This document shows positions 1-6,600 of a stretch of 14,305 bases of DNA, in pieces (positions within the stretch are counted from its first letter, which is position 1; each line of letters starts with the position of its first letter). This DNA is from Verrucomicrobiota bacterium (GTDB lineage: Bacteria; Verrucomicrobiota; Verrucomicrobiia; Limisphaerales; JAEYXS01): positions 1 to 14,305 of the forward strand of contig JAJNBN010000031.1 of NCBI GenBank assembly GCA_021156225.1. The letters are read 5' to 3'. The notes under the pieces are model-generated. The model did no database searches, was not told the DNA's origin, and saw only the letters and a program-made list of their open reading frames with translations. A program made the position numbers and the translations under genes.

Positions 1-810
1 GAAGAACTGTCGCTCAAAAACCTCCAAGTCATCGCCACCTGCTCGCACGATACCGGTGCCGCCGTTGCCGCTGTGCCTGCTCGCGGACAGAACTGGGCCT
101 ACCTCAGCTCCGGCACCTGGTCCCTCCTCGGCGTGGAACTCAATCGCCCCGTCCTTACCGATCTCTGCCGCACGCATAACTTCACCAATGAACTCGGCTA
201 CGGCGGCACCGTGCGCCTCCTGAAAAATATCGTCGGCCTCTGGGTGATCCAGGAATGCCGCCGCCAATGGGCCGCCGAAGGCAACGACATCGACTACGGC
301 ACCCTCACCAAACTCGCCGCCGATGCGCCCCCATTCACATCCATCCTCGATCTGACGGATAAACGCTTCGTCGCTCCCGGTGACATGCCCGCGAAGATCG
401 CCACCTTCTGCCGCGAGACCCATCAACCCGCGCCCACCTCACCCGGTGCCATCGCCCGCTGCGTCTTGGAAAGCCTCGCCCTGATGTACGACCGCACCCT
501 GCGCCAGGCCGAAGCCGTCTCCGGCCTGAAAACCGAAGTCCTCCACATCGTCGGAGGCGGCAGCCAGAACAAGCTGCTGAACCAGTTCGCCGCCAACGCC
601 ACCGGCCGCACCGTCATCGCCGGCCCCGTCGAAGCCACCGCCCTCGGCAACGTCATTTTGCAAGCCATCACCCTCGGCCATATCCCAACCCTCGCCGCCG
701 CCCGCACCCTCATCGCCACCTCCTTCGCCGTGGAGACGTATCAGCCAACGGAGCGAGAAGCGTGGCGAGTAGCTGCACGGAAGCTGGAGCAGCTAATAGA
801 GAAAAAGTGA
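1..810 (+). CDS. rhaB: Rhamnulokinase, C-terminal part (5' end outside window)
   Basis: Partial FGGY-family sugar kinase. RhaB phosphorylates L-rhamnulose to L-rhamnulose-1-phosphate in cytoplasmic rhamnose breakdown. The frame is open from base 1, so the first visible codon is internal; a GTG at 73 is not a credible start because the preceding codons already encode the conserved SHDTGAAVAAVPA segment. Also visible are SSGTWSLLG (window residues about 36-44), a rhamnulokinase-like NFTNELGYGGTVRLLKNI stretch, and the nucleotide-binding VGGGSQNKLLNQFAAN followed by GPVEATALGN. The 269 residues present are a little over half of the usual 480-490. The order and wording of these motifs match RhaB better than xylulokinase, glycerol kinase or fuculokinase, but a related deoxy-ketose kinase is not excluded. 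The TGA at 808-810 is followed by a repeat and then a convergent regulator. No other rha gene is visible; they would lie upstream. Confidence 0.9.
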   Translation, partial: EELSLKNLQVIATCSHDTGAAVAAVPARGQNWAYLSSGTWSLLGVELNRPVLTDLCRTHNFTNELGYGGTVRLLKNIVGLWVIQECRRQWAAEGNDIDYGTLTKLAADAPPFTSILDLTDKRFVAPGDMPAKIATFCRETHQPAPTSPGAIARCVLESLALMYDRTLRQAEAVSGLKTEVLHIVGGGSQNKLLNQFAANATGRTVIAGPVEATALGNVILQAITLGHIPTLAAARTLIATSFAVETYQPTEREAWRVAARKLEQLIEKK

Positions 811-844
811 CGATAGCTTTGACGCAATCGAATCGCCGCCAGGG

Positions 845-979
845 GGAGCACGGCTTTTAAGCCGCTTCACCATTCATAAGCAAAGCAGAGATAAGAAAGC
901 ATGAGAGCACTCGATAGCCTTGGAGCGAAATGGCGCTCTTGGATTTTTGAATACTGAAGCGGCTTAAAAGCCGCGCTCC
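845..979. repeat. REPIN-like paired-hairpin repeat, copy 1
   Basis: A 135-bp intergenic element between the convergent rhaB and regulator genes. The left end reads GGAGCA then a near-perfect palindrome (CGGCTT-TT-AAGCCG, 851-864); the right end is its inverted counterpart (AAGCGGCTTAAAAGCCGC then GCTCC). The layout GGAG + hairpin, about 85 bp of spacer, then inverted hairpin + CTCC is that of REP doublets. A small internal hairpin (GAGCG/CGCTC) lies near 923-936. Bases 861-888 recur exactly, inverted, at 3158-3185 in copy 2, and the 25-base right ends are also identical. It may fold at the 3' ends of both converging transcripts, but neither end has a clear T-run, so a terminator role is unproven. 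Confidence 0.8.
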
Positions 980-985
980 AAAAAC

Positions 986-2146
986 TCACCTCGCCGTCTC
1001 ACCACGCAAGAACTCGGGCATCAACCTTACCGGCCTCACCGGTTTCACCCCACGCTCCAGCACCTGCACCAGCGCTTCCCCCACCTTCCGTGCGAACTGC
1101 TGCGGCCGACTCGTATAACGCGCCAGCGTCGGCACCACATGTTGCAGATACGGATCCTCATCCCGACTGATCAGCACCACATCCTGCGGCACCTTGAGTC
1201 CGCGCCGTTGCAGATGCGTCAGCACCGTGAGCGCATGCGCCGAGCGCGCGATCAAAAACGCCGTCGGTGCTTCCGCCAGTGCCAGCAACCGATCCACCTT
1301 CGCGCAAACTCCTGTGACGGAAGCATCATGCCGCACGATCTTCACCTCGCCCTTCACCGCCCCTTCGCGAAAACCATCCTCACTCTCCTGATCCCCCGGA
1401 CATCCGCTCGACGGCAGCAGCAACGCCAACCGCTTATGCCCATGCCCGCTGAACCACTGCGCCGCATGCCGGCACGCAGCCCGGTAATCTACATCTACCG
1501 AAGGCAACGGATCATCCGGCGGACACGACCCCACCACCAGCGCCGGTATCTTATGCTTCGCAAACCACCGCTGCATCGGCTCCGTGGAAAGAAATAGCAC
1601 CCACGCCGCTGAGGGATGACTCTGCACCAGTTCCTCCCAAGTCCGCTCCGCCCGCGCATGATACGCCGAAGGCCGCACCACCAGCTCCATGCCCTGCCCC
1701 AGCTCCGCCAGGCGCACCCGCAACTCATTGATCCAGAACAAAACCATCGGCGGCACCTCATCCAGCGGATGCGGGGAGAGCAGGCAGATCGACTTCGGCA
1801 CGCCCGGGCTCACCTTTCGTTTGCCATGCACCGTGAGCGCCTGCCGCCGTTTTCCGTGTGACGTTTGCAAGAGCCCTTCCTTCTCCAATTGCGCCAGCGC
1901 CGCGCGCAACGTCGGTCGGCTCACCCGCAATTGTTCCGCCAGCAAGCGCTCGCCCGGAAGTGCTCCCGGCCACCGGCCCCCCGCCAGTCCCTCACGCAAA
2001 ATGCGCGCGGTCTGCGTGACGAGCGAAACCCGCTCCGGCAATGGCAAGGCTGCATGAATAGACGATACTGCTTTCATGAATGACTGGTCAAAGGACTTGA
2101 CCAGCAGCATGTCGTTGCCGATACCAGACGCAAGCCAACAATGCAT
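986..2146 (-). CDS. GntR-type DNA-binding / LacI-type sensor transcriptional regulator
   Basis: Cytoplasmic sugar-responsive regulator. Residues about 38-105 form a GntR-type winged helix, with the motif GALPGERLLAEQLRVSRPTL and a following AALAQLEKEGLL recognition/wing segment. Residues about 118-386 look like a LacI/GalR periplasmic-binding-fold sensor: SICLLSPHP opening, PALVVGS, a DVDYRAACRHAAQWF segment, GHKRLALLLP, and a late DVVLISRDEDPYL strand. The start is uncertain. ATG at 2146 has GAAGG six bases upstream; ATG at 2110 and 2077 are alternatives. The 2077 start (363 residues) has no Shine-Dalgarno but gives a more usual N-terminus and leaves a perfect 8-5-8 palindrome just ahead of the start codon. 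The gene is convergent with rhaB and divergent from the rraA-like gene, which suggests local control of sugar genes. The ligand cannot be read from the sequence. Confidence 0.85.
   Translation of the reverse strand: MHCWLASGIGNDMLLVKSFDQSFMKAVSSIHAALPLPERVSLVTQTARILREGLAGGRWPGALPGERLLAEQLRVSRPTLRAALAQLEKEGLLQTSHGKRRQALTVHGKRKVSPGVPKSICLLSPHPLDEVPPMVLFWINELRVRLAELGQGMELVVRPSAYHARAERTWEELVQSHPSAAWVLFLSTEPMQRWFAKHKIPALVVGSCPPDDPLPSVDVDYRAACRHAAQWFSGHGHKRLALLLPSSGCPGDQESEDGFREGAVKGEVKIVRHDASVTGVCAKVDRLLALAEAPTAFLIARSAHALTVLTHLQRRGLKVPQDVVLISRDEDPYLQHVVPTLARYTSRPQQFARKVGEALVQVLERGVKPVRPVRLMPEFLRGETAR
2084..2104. promoter_or_regulatory. Candidate operator, 8-5-8 perfect palindrome
   Basis: CTGGTCAA, five bases, then TTGACCAG: a perfect two-fold-symmetric 21-bp site. 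It sits seven bases ahead of the alternative regulator start at 2077, or inside the N-terminal codons if the start is 2146. The CTGGTC/GACCAG half-sites resemble those bound by FadR-type GntR proteins. An arm match this long is expected about once or twice by chance in a window this size, so position is the main argument. A similar imperfect site lies at 6601-6621. Confidence 0.4.
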
Positions 2147-2175
2147 CCCGTGCCTTCAAGCTCTTTTTTAAACGC

Positions 2176-2191
2176 GTCAGGTTTACCTGAC
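2176..2191. promoter_or_regulatory. Candidate operator, 16-bp palindrome
   Basis: GTCAGGT-TT-ACCTGAC is a perfect palindrome in the divergent gap, 30 bp from the regulator's upstream-most start and about 120 bp ahead of the rraA-like start. A site here could control both genes. It lies beside an A/T-rich stretch (2163-2172) and just before the stem-loop repeat, so it could also be the outer edge of that repeat. Confidence 0.35.
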
Positions 2192-2198
2192 CCCGCTG

Positions 2199-2289
2199 AA
2201 CCCCAACGGGGTTCCATAAATCAGCCCAGGGTTGCGAGGCACGAGCTACCCTGGGTAAGCGTGCGAAAATTCATCTACCCTGAAAGGGT
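2199..2289. repeat. Triple stem-loop intergenic repeat in the rraA leader
   Basis: Three hairpins follow one another: AACCCC-AAC-GGGGTT (2199-2213), CCCAGGGT with ACCCTGGG around a 15-base loop (2225-2255), and ACCCT-GAA-AGGGT (2277-2289). From memory, similar chains (AACCCCAACGGGGTT followed by CCCAGGGTTGC...ACCCTGGG) are common between genes in Verrucomicrobiota and Planctomycetota, so I read this as a dispersed repeat rather than a gene-specific riboswitch. Its end abuts the Shine-Dalgarno region of the next gene, so it probably lies in that gene's 5' untranslated RNA. Confidence 0.55.
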
Positions 2290-2309
2290 TGCGTCTTGAG
2301 GGTTCATAT

Positions 2310-3059
2310 ATGTCTATCTTACCCCACTCCGACCTCCTCCAGCTCAAACGCTGGAACACCCCCACCATCTACAATGGCTGGGAACAGCTCACCAAACACA
2401 ACGCCGCCCGAGCTGCCTTCAATCTCGAGGAAACCCGTGATTTCATGCCGCAGATGGGCCCCATGGTCGGCTACGCCGTCACCGTCGTCATCGAACCCAG
2501 CAATGCCACCCACAAACAAAACGCCAATGCGTGGGCCGACTACCGTCGCTACGTCGCCAGCGTGGAAGGCCCGAAGATCGTTGTCGTGCAAGACCTCGAT
2601 AAACCAAACGTCATCGGTGCCTTCTGGGGCGAAGTTAACAGCAATGTTCACAAAGCCCTCGGCTGCGTCGGCACCATCACCGATGGCGGCATCCGCGATC
2701 TCGATGAGATGAACAACGCCGGTTTCAAAGCCCTCGCCCGCCGCCTCTGCGTCGGCCACGCCCACTCCACCCCCGTTCGCTGGAATGTGGAGGTCGAAGT
2801 CTTCGGCCGTAAAGTCGAGCCCGGCCAACTCATCCACGCGGATAAACACGGCTTCCTCGCCATCCCCTTCGGTGAAGAACCCGGTCTGCTCGACGCCGCC
2901 CGCTTCATGGACAGCAACGAATGCGAGACCCTCATCCCCGCCGCCCGTGGCAGCACCGGCTGCAGCACGGATGAGATCATCGAGAAGCTGGGCAAAGCCG
3001 GTGCGGAGTTCGGAGCCAAGGCCAAAGCAAAGTTTCAGCGTGGCGGCGAGTGGAAGTGA
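2310..3059 (+). CDS. RraA / HMG-aldolase superfamily protein
   Basis: A 249-residue cytoplasmic protein with no signal peptide. The start is ATG 2310, preceded by GAGGG at 2298-2302 with seven bases of spacing; an in-frame TTG at 2289 lies in a repeat hairpin and is unlikely. Family marks are the early KRWNTPTIYNG segment (residues 13-24), the FWGEVNSNVHKALGCVG loop (105-121), TDGGIRDLDEM (124-134) with the Arg-Asp pair 129-130 that aligns with the catalytic/metal-binding pair of class II pyruvate aldolases, and GQLIHADKHGFLAIP (172-186). The superfamily includes HMG/CHA aldolases, oxaloacetate decarboxylases and the RNase E inhibitor RraA. Next to sugar catabolic genes, an aldolase acting on a 2-keto acid sugar derivative is the better guess, but the substrate is unknown. 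Annotation as a menaquinone methyltransferase, once common for this family, should not be used. Confidence 0.85.
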   Translation: MSILPHSDLLQLKRWNTPTIYNGWEQLTKHNAARAAFNLEETRDFMPQMGPMVGYAVTVVIEPSNATHKQNANAWADYRRYVASVEGPKIVVVQDLDKPNVIGAFWGEVNSNVHKALGCVGTITDGGIRDLDEMNNAGFKALARRLCVGHAHSTPVRWNVEVEVFGRKVEPGQLIHADKHGFLAIPFGEEPGLLDAARFMDSNECETLIPAARGSTGCSTDEIIEKLGKAGAEFGAKAKAKFQRGGEWK

Positions 3060-3066
3060 TGCGGTT

Positions 3067-3201
3067 GGAGCGCGGCTTTTAAGCCGCTTCAATGTCCGTC
3101 AACCAACCAGCATTGATTTCGGCATGGGACACTCGCTTGCCATAGCGCTTTTTTCGCCTGCTTTGCTTATGAATGGTGAAGCGGCCTAAAGGCCGCGTTC
3201 C
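3067..3201. repeat. REPIN-like paired-hairpin repeat, copy 2 (inverted)
   Basis: Again exactly 135 bp. The left end is GGAGC with GCGGCTTTTAAGCCGC; the right end is GCGGCCTAAAGGCCGC with GTTCC. Read in reverse complement it aligns end to end with the element at 845-979. The shared CGCTTCACCATTCATAAGCA segment and the outer hairpins are conserved, while the middle of the spacer differs. It starts seven bases after the TGA of the rraA-like gene. No target-site duplication is evident on either side. Confidence 0.8.
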
Positions 3202-3246
3202 TTTGGACTCTTACGTTGACCGTCTCCCCATTTCCTCTAGCATTCT

Positions 3247-3308
3247 TCAATCAAGTCACTGCTCCCGCTCCGCTATCTCGCTTGGCGGCATTGCTGTGAC
3301 TTGATTGA
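3247..3308. promoter_or_regulatory. 13-bp perfect inverted repeat just upstream of the deacetylase start
   Basis: TCAATCAAGTCAC at 3247-3259 is exactly complementary to GTGACTTGATTGA at 3296-3308, with 36 bases between, themselves able to form a weak CCGC/GCGG pairing. The right arm ends six bases before the ATG at 3315, where a Shine-Dalgarno would sit, and none is visible. It could be an mRNA structure affecting translation, an operator pair, or the ends of a small repeat. There is no T-run, so it is not an intrinsic terminator. Confidence 0.5.
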
Positions 3309-3314
3309 CGAATC

Positions 3315-4163
3315 ATGAAAAGCCGTATCCTTAGCGTTGTGCTGGCCTGCCTTGGGCTTGCGCTCTCATTTTCCTCCGCCTCCGCCCAAACCGCGACGAA
3401 CAAGCCTGCCGCTAAACCAGCACCGGTAGTTGAGCGGAAAGCCCCGCCCTACATCATCCTGAAAGTGGACGATCTGCGGAATGCCGGCGGCAAAGTCCAT
3501 CCGCGCTGGCAAAAGTTCGTAGACTTTACCGCCGAGCGAAAGATCAAGTCCGCCATCGGCATCATTGCAGATTCACTGGAAAAGGATGATCCGAAGTATT
3601 TCCAGTGGATCAAAGACCAGCACGCCAAGGGCCTCATCGAATTCTGGAACCACGGCTACAACCACAAAGAATGGGAAGTGGACGGCAAGAAGGTGCAGGA
3701 GTTCAAAGGCCCATCCTACGAGGATCAGAAAAAGAATCTGCTGCGCTGCAATGAACTCGCGAAACAGAAGCTGGGATTCACCTTCCCCGCCTTCGGCGCA
3801 CCGTTTAACGCCATTGATGCCAACACGGCCAAAGCCCTGTCCGAAGACCCCGACACCACCATCTGGCTTTACGGTGACCTGAAGAATCCCGCCGGCAAGA
3901 TCGTCATGGACCGGGTCGGTTCCGTGAACATCGAGGCCCCGACCTTTGTTCCCAGCCTCCAAAAATTCAAAGCAGGCTACGCCCTGAATCCCACGCGCGA
4001 TTACTTCGTCATCCAAGGCCACCCAGCGCAATGGACAGATGAACGCTTCGCCCAATTCGTTGAACTCATCGATTTCCTCGTGCAGGAAAAAGCCGTCTTC
4101 GTCACGCCTTCCGAATACGTGAAATTGAAAGGCCTGAAGCCCGCCGTCGCCCCTAAGAAATAA
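3315..4163 (+). CDS. Exported polysaccharide deacetylase-like (NodB-fold) protein
   Basis: A 282-residue protein with an N-terminal signal peptide (positive MKSR, hydrophobic residues 5-20, probable cleavage after ASA at 24), then a low-complexity Ala/Pro/Lys linker to about 43. The catalytic-like domain shows LKVDDLR with the Asp pair 52-53, NHGYNH (112-117) with His113 and His117 matching the metal-binding H-x3-H of the NodB/CE4 fold, GAPFNA (161-166), and a late QGHP with His236. These are the positions expected for a metal-dependent deacetylase that removes N- or O-acetyl groups from glycans, acting outside the cytoplasm. It ends 30 bases before the sialate-O-acetylesterase-like gene, and a terminator follows that gene, so the two probably form one transcript. 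The substrate cannot be read. The family also contains proteins of unproven activity. Confidence 0.75.
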   Translation: MKSRILSVVLACLGLALSFSSASAQTATNKPAAKPAPVVERKAPPYIILKVDDLRNAGGKVHPRWQKFVDFTAERKIKSAIGIIADSLEKDDPKYFQWIKDQHAKGLIEFWNHGYNHKEWEVDGKKVQEFKGPSYEDQKKNLLRCNELAKQKLGFTFPAFGAPFNAIDANTAKALSEDPDTTIWLYGDLKNPAGKIVMDRVGSVNIEAPTFVPSLQKFKAGYALNPTRDYFVIQGHPAQWTDERFAQFVELIDFLVQEKAVFVTPSEYVKLKGLKPAVAPKK

Positions 4164-4193
4164 TTTTTCCGATTCCTAAAACACACCGTCATT

Positions 4194-6365
4194 ATGCGTT
4201 TACGTATCCCCCTGTTCTCGCTGGCGCTATTCGCCGCCAGCCTTTCCGCCCATGCCGATGCCAGGCTCGCCAGCATCTTTGGCGACAATATGGTCCTCCA
4301 GCGCGATCAAAAGCTGCCCGTCTGGGGTTGGGCCTCGCCCGGTGAAGCCGTCTCTGTGCAACTGGACAGCCAGAGCGCCGTCTCCACCACTGCCGATACC
4401 GCTGGCAAATGGCGTGTGGAACTCCCCGCTCAAAAAGCGGACGGCAAAGCACGCACGCTGACGGTGAAAGCAAACAACACCCTCACGTTGAAAGACGTGC
4501 TCGTGGGTGAAGTGTGGCTCTGCTCCGGTCAATCGAACATGGAGTGGTCCGTCGCCGCCAGTGCGAATCCGCAAGAGGAGATCGCGGCGGCCAACTATCC
4601 TACCATCCGCCACATCAAGGTGCCGCTGAAGCCCGCCAGCGTGCCGCAGGATGAGTTCAAGGCCTCCTGGCAAGTATGCTCGCCCCAGACGGCCGGAAGC
4701 TTTACTGCCGCCGGTTATTTCATGGCGCGCAAGCTGCAAAAGGAACTGGGCGTGCCCATCGGCCTCATCAATTCTTCTTGGGGCGGCACACGCATCGAGC
4801 CGTGGACACCCGTCTCCGGCTTCGCCGATGTGCCTGCGGTGAAGGACATCCACAACCAAGTCGTCAAGACGCTGCCAGATAGCCCGCTCTATCAGCAGAA
4901 GCTCAAACAGCATCTGGAAGCAGTGGACAAATGGAGCGTCACGGCCAGGGAAGCGTTGGCCGCCAATCGCCCCGTGCCAGTCACGCCGGTGTTCCCGCCT
5001 GATTTCGCCCCGCTGACGAATCATCAATCGCCGACCACTTTGTTCAACGCCATGATCAATCCCTTCGTCGGCTTCCCCATCCGCGGCGCCATCTGGTATC
5101 AGGGCGAGTCGAACCATGGTGAAGGCATGCTCTACACCGAGAAGATGAAGGCGCTCATCCAGGGCTGGCGCAAGATCTGGGGCATCGGCGAGTTCCCTTT
5201 CCTCTATGTGCAGATCGCCCCATATAAGTATGGTGCCGAAGATCCGAATGTGCTCGCCACCTTCTGGGAAGCCCAGAGCGCCGCCCAAGCCATCCCGAAC
5301 ACCGGCATGGTGGTGACCACAGACATCGCGAACCTGAACGACATTCATCCAAAGAATAAGCAAGACGTGGGTCTGCGCCTTGCCCTGCTCGCCTTGAAGA
5401 ACACCTACGGCAAGAGCGATGTCGTCGCGAACGGTCCGAAGTTCAAATCGATCAAGCCGGAAGGCGACAAGCTCCGCGTGACCTTCGAGAACACGGCCGG
5501 CGGCTTGAAGTCCCGCGATCAAAAGCCGCTCACTTGGTTCGAGATCATCGGGCCAGAAACGGATTTCACCAAGGCCGATGCCGTGATTGAAGGTGATTCC
5601 GTGGTGCTTTCCTCACCAAATGTGAAGAACCCGGTGGCGATGCGTTTCGCCTGGCACAAGGATGCCGAGCCGAATCTCGCCAATGGTGCCGGCTTGCCCG
5701 CCGAAACGTTCCGCGCCGGTGAAGTGCCGAAGATCGATTACCTCACCACGAAAGTTTCCGAGGCCGCCGGTTACAAGCTGGTCTATGACCTGGACCTCGC
5801 GAAGCTCGGTGCGAACATCAAGTATGACGTGGATAACTCCGCCTCGCTGAAGGGTGAATTCGATCGCGTCGCTTACTTCCTCGAACTGCGCGGACCGCAA
5901 GGCGTCACGTATTCCTACGTGTCCATGGACACGTTCACCACGGACATCAAGAAGATCGGCATTCCCACGGTGGCTTCTGGCGCCAAGTTCCAGACACTGG
6001 TGAAGAACGCGAATGTGATCTCCAACCTGAAGGATATCCCGAATGGGACGTTTGCAGGCGATTGCAACATCGAGTTCTGGCCGAACAACTACGGCCCGCT
6101 GAACGCGGGTAAAGTCGCCGGAGCATCCGACACCGCCTTTGATACAGGCGACATGATTGATGCCTTGGTGGATGGCTACGGCTCCATGCAGATCCACAAC
6201 TTCAAAGCCAAGCAGACGCTGTTCGCCATCAACAACTGGAAGGCGGCCGCCAATGCGAACATCGGCATCGGCAACAGCACCGGTGATACGAAGGACTGGA
6301 CATTCGTGGGCAACGCCAGCTCCTACGGCCAAAAACGACTGCGCGTGCTAGTCCGCATGAAGTAA
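4194..6365 (+). CDS. Sialate O-acetylesterase-like SGNH esterase with extra C-terminal domain
   Basis: A 723-residue exported carbohydrate esterase. Residues 1-22 are a signal peptide (cleavage near AHA-DA). After a beta-rich opening comes GQSNMEW (112-118) with the catalytic Ser114, then NSSWGGTRIEPW (193-204), WYQGESN (301-307) and the Asp-x-His pair at 383/385 in NDIHP. These are the marks of the SASA family, which removes acetyl groups from sialic acids or other acetylated sugars. The esterase and its beta-rich tail end near residue 510, close to normal family length. About 200 further residues (about 520-723) form a separate domain rich in Trp, Tyr and Asn that I cannot name. It contains FDRVAYFLELR, EFWPNNYGPLNA and KDWTFVGNASSYGQKRL, and may bind carbohydrate. 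There is no visible Shine-Dalgarno at the ATG. With the deacetylase upstream, the pair suggests removal of acetyl groups from a glycan. Confidence 0.85.
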   Translation: MRLRIPLFSLALFAASLSAHADARLASIFGDNMVLQRDQKLPVWGWASPGEAVSVQLDSQSAVSTTADTAGKWRVELPAQKADGKARTLTVKANNTLTLKDVLVGEVWLCSGQSNMEWSVAASANPQEEIAAANYPTIRHIKVPLKPASVPQDEFKASWQVCSPQTAGSFTAAGYFMARKLQKELGVPIGLINSSWGGTRIEPWTPVSGFADVPAVKDIHNQVVKTLPDSPLYQQKLKQHLEAVDKWSVTAREALAANRPVPVTPVFPPDFAPLTNHQSPTTLFNAMINPFVGFPIRGAIWYQGESNHGEGMLYTEKMKALIQGWRKIWGIGEFPFLYVQIAPYKYGAEDPNVLATFWEAQSAAQAIPNTGMVVTTDIANLNDIHPKNKQDVGLRLALLALKNTYGKSDVVANGPKFKSIKPEGDKLRVTFENTAGGLKSRDQKPLTWFEIIGPETDFTKADAVIEGDSVVLSSPNVKNPVAMRFAWHKDAEPNLANGAGLPAETFRAGEVPKIDYLTTKVSEAAGYKLVYDLDLAKLGANIKYDVDNSASLKGEFDRVAYFLELRGPQGVTYSYVSMDTFTTDIKKIGIPTVASGAKFQTLVKNANVISNLKDIPNGTFAGDCNIEFWPNNYGPLNAGKVAGASDTAFDTGDMIDALVDGYGSMQIHNFKAKQTLFAINNWKAAANANIGIGNSTGDTKDWTFVGNASSYGQKRLRVLVRMK

Positions 6366-6405
6366 CGGGTTGCACCCGTGGGCCTACTTTAAGGCAATTG
6401 CAATC

Positions 6406-6443
6406 ATCCGGCAGGTTAACAGCCTGCCGGATTTTTGTTTTTT
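6406..6443 (+). terminator. Intrinsic terminator after the esterase gene
   Basis: ATCCGGCAGG and CCTGCCGGAT form a perfect 10-bp GC-rich stem around a seven-base loop, followed at once by TTTTTGTTTTTT. It stands 40 bases after the stop of the esterase gene and separates that unit from the sulfatase run. A smaller hairpin (ACGGGT-TGC-ACCCGT, 6365-6379) begins at the last base of the stop codon. Confidence 0.9.
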
Positions 6444-6591
6444 GGAGCGCGACTCTCCGAGTCGCAGCAACGTTCAATGGTCAAGTGGCGTGAAGTATCT
6501 CACAGACAACGCATCTAGCGTGGAACCCGGTATTGTTTTTTAGAACCCCACTTGCTCAGGTGCATTGCTGCGGGTCGCAGACCCGCGCTCC
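6444..6591. repeat. REPIN-like paired-hairpin repeat, divergent copy 3
   Basis: A 148-bp element starting directly after the terminator T-run. The left end is GGAGC then GCGACTC-TC-CGAGTCGC and AGCAA; the right end is TTGCTGC then GGGTC-GCA-GACCC and GCGCTCC. The two 27-base ends match at 22 positions as inverted repeats, and the five differences still leave each hairpin paired. Inside, CAAGTGG (6482-6488) and CCACTTG (6548-6554) form a second inverted repeat. The GGAGCGC border is shared with the elements at 845 and 3067, but the hairpin loop and spacer are different, so this is a second subfamily. Confidence 0.75.
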
Positions 6592-6600
6592 ATAAGCGCA

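Noticed and set aside
835..989. Target-site duplications flanking the REPIN-like elements
   Set aside because: No matching direct repeats of more than two or three bases were found around any of the three elements, so none is claimed.
2199..2289. Metabolite riboswitch in the rraA leader
   Set aside because: The hairpins look like a dispersed repeat and match no riboswitch core I recognise.
2319..3092. Minus-strand open frame of 257 codons opposite the rraA-like gene
   Set aside because: Low-complexity Gly/Asp/Val-rich translation with no motif, fully explained by the codon pattern of the real gene.
3315..3362. Lipoprotein signal (VLAC) in the deacetylase N-terminus
   Set aside because: The Cys at residue 12 comes too early in the hydrophobic stretch; the ASA-Q site at residue 24 is the better cleavage site.
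4227..5522. Long minus-strand open frame (431 codons) opposite the esterase gene
   Set aside because: It mirrors a well-supported esterase frame with all catalytic motifs; its translation has no recognisable domain and is typical of an antisense shadow in GC-rich DNA.
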